From Symsagittifera roscoffensis (taxonomy: Eukaryota; Xenacoelomorpha; Acoela; Convolutidae), in NCBI RefSeq assembly GCF_963678635.1, contig NW_026971406.1:1-31088 (forward strand): a DNA stretch of 31,088 bases, in the 5' to 3' direction. Below the pieces are notes generated by a model, which searched no databases, had not been told where the DNA came from, and saw nothing but the letters and a program-made list of their open reading frames with translations. The position numbers were made by a program, and so were the translations under genes. This document shows, in pieces, positions 9,001-16,510 of the stretch; position 1 is the first letter of the stretch, and every line of letters starts with the position of its first letter.

Positions 9001-12000
9001 ATTCGTGACGTTCTCCAGCCTTGGTGTCAGGAATGGCCACCAGCCATTCTCTTGAGTCAAGCGATATTTCATCGATTCTAACTGTTTCTCCGTCTCGACC
9101 ACATTTCTCCTCTCGTTGCTGGGACCTCTAGACTTGCTGGTGGAATTTGCGACTTTCACCTCCATAAACCGGAACCACAGGCTGGCCGTCAACTGGTTTA
9201 TCGCCGTGTGATCGTCCCCGATGACTGGGCTGAACTTGAGTTGTCTAGCAAAGTTCGATATCTCTAGCAAGAGTACCTCATCCAACACAATCAAGACGTC
9301 GGCTAGTCCGTAAAAGCCCCTCAGCGCATGAGATATGTCAGCCCATGCCGCTGGTAATTCTGATTTGTAAAGTCTCAAGTTCACTGGCTCCAGCTCTCGA
9401 TTGGGGGCTGCCATCAGAATCCGCCATTCACTCCCTTCTGCTATCAAGATCAAGACCGCGTACACGAATTGTAGGGCGGGTGGCATGCTTGCGTATCCTG
9501 GGGATGTGGTAAACACCACCTTTGTCTTGGACCCAAATCTTGAGGCTACGTTCTCTTGTACCTCATTCATCGCCGCAAATAACGCCTGAATGGCCTCCCA
9601 TATCTTCCTTGATGTCGGAACCTCCTTGCCCTTCAATTGCTCAAGAAGTCCCATCGCATGCAGGTGGTCATTCATTCCTGCAAACAATAGCAGCTCAGGT
9701 TCACAGGGCATCTCCGACTTTATTGCCACCACTAGAGTCAACATCTGATTCAATTCGGCTCCTGGCAAGGAGTATACCAGAGTCTCCGGCCAGAACAACT
9801 TGGGAGACGTTCCTTCGAAGTCCGATCCCGCCACAATGACTACTCTTGCCGCAGCTGGATCTGTTCTATCGTAAACTGCCAGAGTTTTGGCCAGTTGGGT
9901 GCCACCACAGGGCTTCCCATACCTGGGATCTTCCGCCAATTTCGAGCCTTCGTAAGCGGCGTCTGGCAATCCCGTTCCTCCCGGATTGAGTAGCTTGTCT
10001 ACCACCTTCAACTGTGCCGGGGTTGCCAACCTGATTCTGGCGATGCTGGTTCGGTGCTTGGGAGGTTCTGCTATAAGTCCCGGACTCCCCAGCAGCTTGA
10101 GAGGTCTGTAATTAATGGGTCCCATGATCGTTTTTGTGGGAATTCCCGTCAGGTCTGTGGTCTCCATCAACTTCGCCCTCGAGAAGTGCGCCTCATGAGC
10201 CTTCAACCAGTCTATGCAATGATGTCTATTCAAATCCTCGTGCGACACTCGTTCGATCCCCAGGGTTTCCGCCAACTCTCGTCTGCATTCCAAACTCTCT
10301 AGATCCAGTTCCTTCACCTTCTCAGGATATCTCAAGCGGGCAGTCTCCATAGACTTCTTTTCTCTCCTGCCATCTGCCACCACCACAGAGGACATCGCCG
10401 AGCCCGGAGGTGTTGATGACTCTACCTCCTCCGACTCCATTGGTGTGGCACTCTGCAATCGGGTCTGATTGCTCCTTGAACTGTCCCTAGTATCAACTCT
10501 CGCTCCCAAGCGACCAGCCAAGGCCCTCGAGGCAAGGAATGGTGGGTTGGGAGGTGGTCCTAAAGTGAATTGGGCTGTCTCCAGCAGGTCCGCTTCTAGC
10601 GTGTTTATATGTTCCTGGAAGACGTCGTTCAGCCACTCCGCTCCCCTTGGCCTATCGAAATGGATTCCATCTTTCGAGGTGTCTTCAGGGAATCCCTTGT
10701 TCTCCATGCGTTCAGCTATGTCCAGCAGCCTGAGAGGAAGCACACTCTTTCGGTGTATGTCTCGGATCGCCTTGTTCAGGCTCCGCACCTTCTGGTTCAT
10801 CTCTAGGGCGTGCTGATCAAACGTCATGTTGTAGGGGACCGTGCATACCGTCAGCAGGATGGGGTCCATCTGGATCCTTAGTTCCTCAAGAAGGCAGCTC
10901 ATCTTGTCGCACAGCCTCGTTATTTTCCTCGCTTTTCCCCTTGACACGTCGTTGGTCCCAACCATCAGGGTCACTGTGTAAACTTTGGTCATCCCTAGCA
11001 TGTCCAGGGTTGCCAACATCTGTGGCGTGGCAGCTCCAGCGAAACTCAAGACTCCTGTTTGCCAATGGGACCGTATCTGGGTCAACACCCGCACCAGGCT
11101 ATCCCCTATAATTAGGTGAACCGCACCCTCTGGCACACGAGGTGGCGCTAGATACTCCACCCAGGCTGCGTCATGGAAGCAGTCCCTCCTGGTTCCCTGT
11201 TCCGCACTCCAGTCCAGCCGATTGTGCCTGTGGTAGTTCCCTTCTGTATTCTTCTTATAGCTCGCGATCACGACGTTTCTGACCGGCTGTTCCCTCCAAG
11301 TTGGGGGAAGCTCTGGCCTTGTCGATCTTTCACGACTCTGCTGCTGCAATTTCTCGCCCAGCTCCTTCAGGCGCGATGAGGCGCCACTCACCTGGCTGCC
11401 ACTCGAGGTCGAGGTTGGGGTATATCCGGGTAATACCACATCCATCAGAGGGCGTACAGGTTGGGTCTCTAGGTTGCGCAAGGAAGGCGTCACGTCATTC
11501 GGTATCCAGACCTCCAAGCCTTCACTCATGTGTTCCCTGGCCTCGCGGTCAAGGTTGAACCGTCCTCTAGCCCTGGGAGCTTCATCCACCTCCATGCGCG
11601 ACTCCGGCCTCGAGCTTGTCACCACTCGTTCGTTAGACCTGGCTCCCTTTTGTGCGTCAAGCTCGCGTTGTCGCTGTTCTATCCTTTCCAACTCCGACTT
11701 TAGTTGATCACGATTCGCGACGTTCTCCCGCACCCTTAGCTCCTGCTGATGTTCAGCCCTCAGCATCTCAAGTAATTTCAACGTCTGATCTCGCTCGTCG
11801 ACTGCCTGGTCCCTCTCCAGCTGAAGCTTCTCCCTATCCAGCTTCGCCTGATCCCGATCGAGGTTCGCTTTATTCTTTTCCTTCAGCGCCTTCTCAAGCT
11901 CTTTCTTTAGGACCCCCAGATCCGGATATGCCTCTGTCGTCTGTTGCGCTCGCGACATCGACGGCACCTTACTCGAGCTCTGGCCTGTGGATCTTGCTGT

Positions 12001-12348
12001 TGGTCTCGTCGGTAGCGGAAACTCTCCTGCGCCGTGTTCGGTGTTGTTACTCAGGCCAGGATTTCTTGCCAAGTCAAAGCCCCTTACTCCTCCATCCGCA
12101 TTCCAAGATAACCATCTGGTCTGTTCTCGATTTGATATGCCCTCGGTGGTGTAGCCGACCATCAAGACAGCCTCCGTCGCAGACTCCCTGCACTCACCCT
12201 GGTCCTCCAACTGGAGGATCGCATTCAGCATCACCGCCATTCTCTCGTCTATCTGGGTGTAGTCCAGGTCCCTCAAGCGTCTGTACAGCTCGTCAAGAGT
12301 GGGCTTCTTCAGAGCCGCGGGCACGGAGTTCCAGAATCGGTCTGCCAT
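6067..12348 (-). CDS. Giant accessory protein with SGNH/GDSL-esterase-like domain and a degenerate second copy (2093 aa)
   Basis: Residues are numbered from the ATG at 12348 (aaaaATGG), the first ATG downstream of a strong splice acceptor; the frame stays open 15 codons upstream. Residues about 140-235 are a Lys/Glu/Arg/Gln-rich coiled coil. Residues about 410-585 show the SGNH hydrolase blocks in order: IIGDSLVRVL (block I, Ser417), SFAGAATPQML (Gly438), MVGTNDVSRG (Asn466) and SKDGIHFD (Asp560-His563). Known SGNH enzymes are lipid, carbohydrate or acyl esterases. Residues about 833-1065 repeat the layout imperfectly: VAGSDFEG, SLPGAELNQML, AGMNDHLHA, GDDHTAIN. Residues about 1192-1228 are strongly hydrophobic and could be membrane-associated or buried. 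The remainder is unrecognised; residues about 1640-2090 are charged and low in complexity. It ends TGT TGA, overlapping the next ORF. Confidence 0.8.
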   Translation of the reverse strand: MADRFWNSVPAALKKPTLDELYRRLRDLDYTQIDERMAVMLNAILQLEDQGECRESATEAVLMVGYTTEGISNREQTRWLSWNADGGVRGFDLARNPGLSNNTEHGAGEFPLPTRPTARSTGQSSSKVPSMSRAQQTTEAYPDLGVLKKELEKALKEKNKANLDRDQAKLDREKLQLERDQAVDERDQTLKLLEMLRAEHQQELRVRENVANRDQLKSELERIEQRQRELDAQKGARSNERVVTSSRPESRMEVDEAPRARGRFNLDREAREHMSEGLEVWIPNDVTPSLRNLETQPVRPLMDVVLPGYTPTSTSSGSQVSGASSRLKELGEKLQQQSRERSTRPELPPTWREQPVRNVVIASYKKNTEGNYHRHNRLDWSAEQGTRRDCFHDAAWVEYLAPPRVPEGAVHLIIGDSLVRVLTQIRSHWQTGVLSFAGAATPQMLATLDMLGMTKVYTVTLMVGTNDVSRGKARKITRLCDKMSCLLEELRIQMDPILLTVCTVPYNMTFDQHALEMNQKVRSLNKAIRDIHRKSVLPLRLLDIAERMENKGFPEDTSKDGIHFDRPRGAEWLNDVFQEHINTLEADLLETAQFTLGPPPNPPFLASRALAGRLGARVDTRDSSRSNQTRLQSATPMESEEVESSTPPGSAMSSVVVADGRREKKSMETARLRYPEKVKELDLESLECRRELAETLGIERVSHEDLNRHHCIDWLKAHEAHFSRAKLMETTDLTGIPTKTIMGPINYRPLKLLGSPGLIAEPPKHRTSIARIRLATPAQLKVVDKLLNPGGTGLPDAAYEGSKLAEDPRYGKPCGGTQLAKTLAVYDRTDPAAARVVIVAGSDFEGTSPKLFWPETLVYSLPGAELNQMLTLVVAIKSEMPCEPELLLFAGMNDHLHAMGLLEQLKGKEVPTSRKIWEAIQALFAAMNEVQENVASRFGSKTKVVFTTSPGYASMPPALQFVYAVLILIAEGSEWRILMAAPNRELEPVNLRLYKSELPAAWADISHALRGFYGLADVLIVLDEVLLLEISNFARQLKFSPVIGDDHTAINQLTASLWFRFMEVKVANSTSKSRGPSNERRNVVETEKQLESMKYRLTQENGWWPFLTPRLENVTNKTREEAPLLVKQIWSFLEKQLELAEVRDMTVARFVSAANEVTIAGFWREHAKGELKTRRDYEILKFLSPCWEKEFLAGVFGTTATIFGAFVQEILGMPISLLLALYLVYPRYLFNMGPAYMFSRGVETLRVDGYLALVLLTHGELVSFHRLMEYGEPLSMGRVHTSIETSSYKCAAGLKTLLVQYLMMQNRYMTGEDENPTSREEWEKANRGMPLLTDLCLAMRSDPMGIIRGLEEVVTCIYGPAVTYAFPDPLVITYRHSVTHLSLISVLDGTALNWCQQEVLRARMSNTVLFGKVKDAELIVCNFRGQMQCRMGGKREGPIEMYPKFWNLNPLTADGREILRIPAWKECFALVKRELETIMEKEILPATMPEFPIVRRMTLGMNSPLVVPSIMARMTAEEMQKDFTDGWDPLFIGYTAAVYFHTSEMKVNSWTTQAKKSRGSQPPGYEVRKVLRTLEKEGLENMLPIWDDGRMIVMEGHVALVDDMKFATRKYKAPYGLEQVEIRQEGTELDAAGQLHVALTEYKKLDPATPSPLSVDTPGDKRSGPVEDRFKKILERRRHESEEESMDETLSEAGEDMEVGNTPEPGPSGEELTTQELLKDLSEENWADTATPPLIPSPRKNLELPLAGETFNMGILLLSSEEREKNTFEGNRDIFLGSLEDDAWQEFLEEFNREVGSETTLDKFKKELWDAVVRFGEPLLIGTGLDEKARKELLNKLVEMRNARSKTRKEKCEDSSTLKQKTVDKMVDDIKRDKVGTSNMIKSTNILKARAGGRQELEGVDGEVESMMIATTPSSRDVKTRKRKREVEGWGSPSVDAVSEGNLRETAPIVLARCKTAAYKNSSELRKPLEVEEEIEVSTSSTSEEDFKPQKVNVKRGSTNGQVGEVEIGKEWISKAHQDMGKQVTSDPLERNKTRNTSRTWWVALETLKEMEDCLKKLDSGIARRRRNWATQQKAEVNKIEMASHLKRSWQRC

Positions 12349-12388
12349 TTTTGCAACTTCGGGATGTATATAGGTAGATGTTAACCAG

Positions 12389-12439
12389 CTCAAGAATTAC
12401 CTTACCAACTCAAGAATTACCTTACCAACTCAAGTATTA
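12389..12439 (-). repeat. Short tandem repeat upstream of the accessory ORF
   Basis: On the + strand CTCAAGAATTACCTTACCAA occurs twice in tandem and partly a third time (CTCAAGTATTACC). In sense it contains GGTAAGGTAATT, which resembles a splice donor, but its position just before an ORF offers no clear role. Confidence 0.7.
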
Positions 12440-12580
12440 CCCAATTCAAGAATTCTCTAGAAATGTTCTCTTGCAACTACTTGCTGTAGATTCGGATTAT
12501 CGCGTGTTCAATCAAGATTCTCTCTTTTTGTTTCTCGCTTGAGTGTAGTTGGATTTTCAACTTTGTTTTTCAAACTCGAT

Positions 12581-12594
12581 CTGAAAACAGAAAG
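12581..12594 (-). promoter_or_regulatory. Candidate 3' splice site for a subgenomic accessory-ORF mRNA
   Basis: Sense reads AAGCTTTCTGTTTTCAG|ATCG, a pyrimidine-rich tract and CAG, preceded by a branch-point-like CTAAG/TTAAT stretch. The first ATG downstream is the one at 12348 that opens the accessory ORF. A matching donor (GAG|GTAAGG) lies in the LTR at 24485-24493. Splicing is inferred, not shown. Confidence 0.55.
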
Positions 12595-12871
12595 CTTATT
12601 AAAACTTAGCATGTCACGTTCCCAACCTAGAGACCCCCTTTCTACCCATATGGTTAAAATCTTATCATTCTCATATCACTTAAAGCAATTCGATTGGATT
12701 TTCCTTTAAGAACATGCAGATTCATTTTATGTTTTAGCACCATCAATTCTTTCTTTTAAAATTCAATTGTCATGCCAATCACATCTTAAGATCCTTTTAC
12801 CTGCGCCGCACCCCAGTACCTAACTCAAGACTCCTCCCTCACACCCGACCTGATACCTCCATGTACCCGAC

Positions 12872-15800
12872 TCAGGCGATGCTCAAGTAGTACTTCTTGT
12901 GAAGATGCACCATTATCTCTGTTTCTGCAGAGACCACATGTAGGATAGCATACAATTCCCTCGAGCTCAGTTTGCCCCTGTTTGGGTCGTACACCGGCAT
13001 CGAGACCTCCACTATTCCTCTTTCAATCATGAAGTCACGTAGTCTTGTCAGTGCCAATATCACGTGTTCGGGATCAATTGTGTTTCTGTCGTTGACTCTC
13101 GTTACTAGGAAGCAGAGGTATTTGCCCGGGACCTGTGCCACTGACGGTGGAAGCGCTGCCATGCCTCCCAGTCCTGGCCTCTGCCTAAACAGAAACTCTA
13201 CGTTCTGGTACTCTCTTTTGAAGTCAGCCTCCAATCTTGATTTGAAACTCATGTCCGCCGTGATGCAGATCGCGCTGGTCCTGTTTGACAGGATGAAGTC
13301 GCTATCCGTTATCATGATGTTCTCTGAGTATTCATTGGGTATTTCGAATTTCGTTTTGAAATTCCTTCCTATGGTAGGCTCTGGTTCTTCTTCCTCCAGT
13401 TCCAATCCGCTTGTTTCCCTCACTTCCTTGAGCTTCTTTATCATCAAATTTTCGGTGTGGGTAAGTCCTACCCCCACTCCCCGGACAAAAATATTTATCG
13501 ACGTCCCCGTCGATGTAGTCGGGTCTGAATTGTCCTTAGGGATGTCCAGTGGCCTGTCTGTTGCTGTCCATCCGAAAAGAGGGTCCTCTGTCTTCATGTA
13601 ATTTGCTGCTGATACATCGATTTGCTGAATGCTTTGTCCTTCGCGGCTCTCGTCCTTGACATCACGCATCCACTCTAGAATCCTCAAGTTCGTGTTCTCC
13701 CTCCTTTCTATTTCACTCTGCTCGAGATCCGTCTCCAATTCTGGCGTCGAGTAATCATCCTGCGGATAATGTCCACCATCGTCAATCACTTGCCATTCCT
13801 CTTCGGCCTCCAGTTCGCCTGCGCTTAGTAGTTCATCGCCCAACTTGTCTGGCTGTATCTTATCGATCAAGAAGTCATCCCCGTACCTATTGTACCTCAT
13901 ACCTGTTCGTTTACGATTGCCCGTCCTGGTTTCCGGTGGTGTTGGTCGATCCGGTTCCATCCACTTCGGTACCTCGTTTTGCTCGGGATCGTTCCAGTCT
14001 TCTTCTACAAATGAACCTGCATCCGACTCCACTTCTATCTTTTCGTTGTCGTCCAAACTCAAGTTCTCATTACCATCATTTTTCTCTCTAGTGCCTTTCT
14101 CATTCACTTCGCACGCTGGTTCCACCACCAGGTACTCAAGACCTTCCATGTCTTTTGGTAGGCACCAGTCCTCCGGGGACGGGACATGAGGCTTCAGATT
14201 TTCGTAATGTGCTGCTCGCCCTGTACTCAAGCGATAGAACCGTCCTTGTTGATGTACTTCCGTAATCATGAACGGTCCTCTCCATTTCTTGAGTAGTTTC
14301 TTTGTTCCCTTGGGCGGTATGACATTTTGGAAGACCCACACGTATTGGCCCACTTCGTATGGCTTTGCTCTTAGTATCTTTTCGTCATATTTCTTGCGTT
14401 GCCTCATTTGCGCTTGCGCCGTGTTTCTCCGACATAGCTCGTTTAGCTCTTGTTGTCTTTTGATCGCTTCCTTCACGTATGCTTGAGGTGACGTCCTCTT
14501 CCCCTCGTACTCCGGGTAGAAGAATGTTAGAGGCATTGCCCTTTCCCTGCCTGTCAACATCATGAAAGGACTGATACCCGTCGTTGAGTGCTGAGTACTA
14601 TTATAGGCTCCTACTACTTGTGGCAGGTATTTGTCCCAGTCCGTCATGTATCTCGAGCAGTACACCCTGAGCATGTTGACCAGTGTCCTGTTCTGTCTCT
14701 CTACCAACCCATTGGTCTGTGGATGATAGGTCGTCGAGTGTGCTTGAGCAATGTGTGATCTCTTCATCAATTCTTTTGTCAAGTCCCCCACAAAAGCCTT
14801 GCCGTTGTCTGACTGGAAAGTCATTGGACAACCATATCGCGATATCCAATGCGTTATCAGGTGATCACATGTCTCCTCTGCTGAGGCTGTCTGACACGGA
14901 ACCGCTTCCGCCAACTTGGTGAAGTGGTCTATTATAACTAGTATTTGGTTATAACCCGACTCCGTCATGCAGATTTTCTGATGGTCTATCTGCACCACTT
15001 CATTGAATTCCGAACTCTCGACAGACTTGAGGGGAAACTTCATCTTCCTTGGGTCTTTTACTTGAAGGCATGCTAGGCAGGCATTCACCCACCTCTCGCA
15101 AGCTTTTCTCATTCCCGGCCAGTCAAACCTGTGAAGTATCCTTTGTTGTACTTTATCTATCCCCTGATGGCCCATCTGGTCGTGTGATCTGAAAAGCACT
15201 TCCGTTTGGTACAGTTGTGGTAGTATGATGAGGTTGTGTTTGTGTAATATTTTTTCCTCATCTCTTCTCTTGCACGCTACCACCCCTTCAGCTGTGTGAT
15301 AAAGTAAATCTCTCTTTTCTTTGTAGAACTGGCTCAAGATCTTGTAGCTGTCTTCCTCAAGTTCCCCCTTCTCCTTGACTCCCGAATGGATCCATTTGGA
15401 GAGGTTACTTGTCATTTTGTCATTCTTCTGGGCCCTTATTAGGTCAGACAGCCTGTATCTCGCCTTAACGTGCTCCTTTAGCGCCATGATCTGTCCATTC
15501 ATTTCACCAGGGTTGTGGATGTCATCGCTCAGCTTCACACATATCATCCTTTTCACGATTTTCATGTCGTCTTCTGGTACCAGATTCGTTCTGACGTTTG
15601 AGTTGCACGATAGTTCCCTTAGTGGTTTTCTTGAAACTGCTATTTTCTCGAGCTCTTCACCACCTCGTACCTCTTGTATTTCCAGATTGTACGTCCCTGA
15701 AGATGGATCCGTCTGTAATTCCCTGTCGTGCTGTCTTATCTTCTCTTCCGCCAGTATCATGCATAGACTGTCTTGGTCTTCGCTGCTCTCATCCGAGTCT

Positions 15801-16507
15801 TCATCCCATTCTTCACGCTCCCCGGACAATTTCCCTTCTCCGGTTTCGTCTTCTTCCATGAATCTGGACCACTCCCCGGACTCTTGATCTAGTCCCAGGT
15901 GTTCAACTTCTTCTCTGAATGTTACTTTCTTATCCCTGACTTTTGTCTGCTCCAGAATTTTGTCGGGGATTTTTTCAACTAGTGATCGCACAACTTCCTT
16001 GCTATCAGTGATGCTTCCTTTTGAGACGTCAGTATTGTTCACTGTTTCTTCTCTCCGAAGTATGGTTAGTTCCGGTGCATCCTGACCTTTCCCTTGGATC
16101 ACGGGCTTGTCATCTGATAGTTTCTCAAGCAACCTCATTAAGTCTTCATCTATTCGGACCGTTCCCTCCTCTACCAGGATGAGATCATAACCTTTTGCCT
16201 TAAGTGTTTCCCTCACGATCTTGGACTTGAGCATTATTCCTATCGGAATCCCTCTGCTTTTCTTCAAGATGGTCTTTTCAAGAGGCTCTTTCGGCAATTC
16301 GGGATGATCTTCAATCGGTTTGCCTGATTTGTCCAGCCATCTCGTGAGTGGAAGACTGTCGTACGTTTCTTTGTCCATGAAGGAGAAGCCGTCTTTGATC
16401 TCAGGTCTGTCCGCCTCTCTTTGTTCTTGCCTCTCGTAGAACTCCGTCTTCTTACTCAAGCTGTCAGCATTTTGATGTTTATCTCGTGTTCTGTGCTCAA
16501 TTATCAT
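12872..16507 (-). CDS. pol: Pol part 2: RNase H end, integrase and C-terminal macro-like domain (1211 aa)
   Basis: The first 20 residues complete RNase H (IEHRTRDKHQNADSLSK, catalytic Asp15), so this is the continuation of the upstream frame after a TAG at 16511-16513. Residues about 30-430 form an unusually long acidic spacer. Integrase follows: H442-H447/C477-C480 zinc site; catalytic Asp508 (VVQIDHQ), Asp567 (FQSDNGKAF) and Glu603 (NGLVERQN); GPF module at 744-746. These integrate the cDNA into host DNA. After a charged linker (790-1060), residues about 1068-1205 follow the TARG1/OARD1 macro-domain pattern: AICITADMSF, F-REYQNVEFL, KYLCFLVTR, LALTRLRDFMIERGI and EVSMPVYDPNRGKL. The glycine-rich loop and the GCG-LD motif of active ADP-ribose hydrolases are missing, so it is probably non-catalytic. 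It ends TGA at 12872-12874. Confidence 0.9.
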   Translation of the reverse strand: MIIEHRTRDKHQNADSLSKKTEFYERQEQREADRPEIKDGFSFMDKETYDSLPLTRWLDKSGKPIEDHPELPKEPLEKTILKKSRGIPIGIMLKSKIVRETLKAKGYDLILVEEGTVRIDEDLMRLLEKLSDDKPVIQGKGQDAPELTILRREETVNNTDVSKGSITDSKEVVRSLVEKIPDKILEQTKVRDKKVTFREEVEHLGLDQESGEWSRFMEEDETGEGKLSGEREEWDEDSDESSEDQDSLCMILAEEKIRQHDRELQTDPSSGTYNLEIQEVRGGEELEKIAVSRKPLRELSCNSNVRTNLVPEDDMKIVKRMICVKLSDDIHNPGEMNGQIMALKEHVKARYRLSDLIRAQKNDKMTSNLSKWIHSGVKEKGELEEDSYKILSQFYKEKRDLLYHTAEGVVACKRRDEEKILHKHNLIILPQLYQTEVLFRSHDQMGHQGIDKVQQRILHRFDWPGMRKACERWVNACLACLQVKDPRKMKFPLKSVESSEFNEVVQIDHQKICMTESGYNQILVIIDHFTKLAEAVPCQTASAEETCDHLITHWISRYGCPMTFQSDNGKAFVGDLTKELMKRSHIAQAHSTTYHPQTNGLVERQNRTLVNMLRVYCSRYMTDWDKYLPQVVGAYNSTQHSTTGISPFMMLTGRERAMPLTFFYPEYEGKRTSPQAYVKEAIKRQQELNELCRRNTAQAQMRQRKKYDEKILRAKPYEVGQYVWVFQNVIPPKGTKKLLKKWRGPFMITEVHQQGRFYRLSTGRAAHYENLKPHVPSPEDWCLPKDMEGLEYLVVEPACEVNEKGTREKNDGNENLSLDDNEKIEVESDAGSFVEEDWNDPEQNEVPKWMEPDRPTPPETRTGNRKRTGMRYNRYGDDFLIDKIQPDKLGDELLSAGELEAEEEWQVIDDGGHYPQDDYSTPELETDLEQSEIERRENTNLRILEWMRDVKDESREGQSIQQIDVSAANYMKTEDPLFGWTATDRPLDIPKDNSDPTTSTGTSINIFVRGVGVGLTHTENLMIKKLKEVRETSGLELEEEEPEPTIGRNFKTKFEIPNEYSENIMITDSDFILSNRTSAICITADMSFKSRLEADFKREYQNVEFLFRQRPGLGGMAALPPSVAQVPGKYLCFLVTRVNDRNTIDPEHVILALTRLRDFMIERGIVEVSMPVYDPNRGKLSSRELYAILHVVSAETEIMVHLHKKYYLSIA
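12893..13312 (-). other. Degenerate TARG1/OARD1-like macro domain (protein domain within Pol part 2)
   Basis: Residues about 1066-1205 of the second Pol ORF. The match is to the family's order of strands and helices (SaD--GIA-F, yyLvTK, aL--lR--c--ngv--i-iP). The TK lysine is Arg here (LVTR, residue 1137), the GIA loop reads SRLE, and the GCGLD loop reads YDPNRGKL. Macro domains of this type bind ADP-ribose and some remove it from glutamates; the changes argue that this copy has lost catalysis. Confidence 0.55.
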
Positions 16508-16510
16508 GTT

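Larger units (their letters stand above)
12349..12871 (-). other. Non-coding spacer between pol and the accessory ORFs
   Basis: No ORF is supported in these 523 nt. The sense strand carries a splice-acceptor-like TTCTGTTTTCAG ending at 12581. About 200 nt further on lie three copies of a roughly 20-22-bp repeat (12389-12439) containing CTTGAGTTGGTAAGGTAATT. No ATG occurs in sense between 12580 and the ATG at 12348, which fits a dedicated leader for the accessory ORF. Confidence 0.6.

Noticed and set aside
3470-12348. Retroviral envelope gene
   Set aside because: Only the position fits. There is no signal peptide, furin site, fusion peptide or C-terminal membrane anchor, and the visible domains are enzymatic or unknown.
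4050-12377. Many + strand ORFs of 60-270 aa opposite the accessory and pol genes
   Set aside because: They are low-complexity Ser/Pro/Leu translations antisense to long coding frames, as expected from codon bias.
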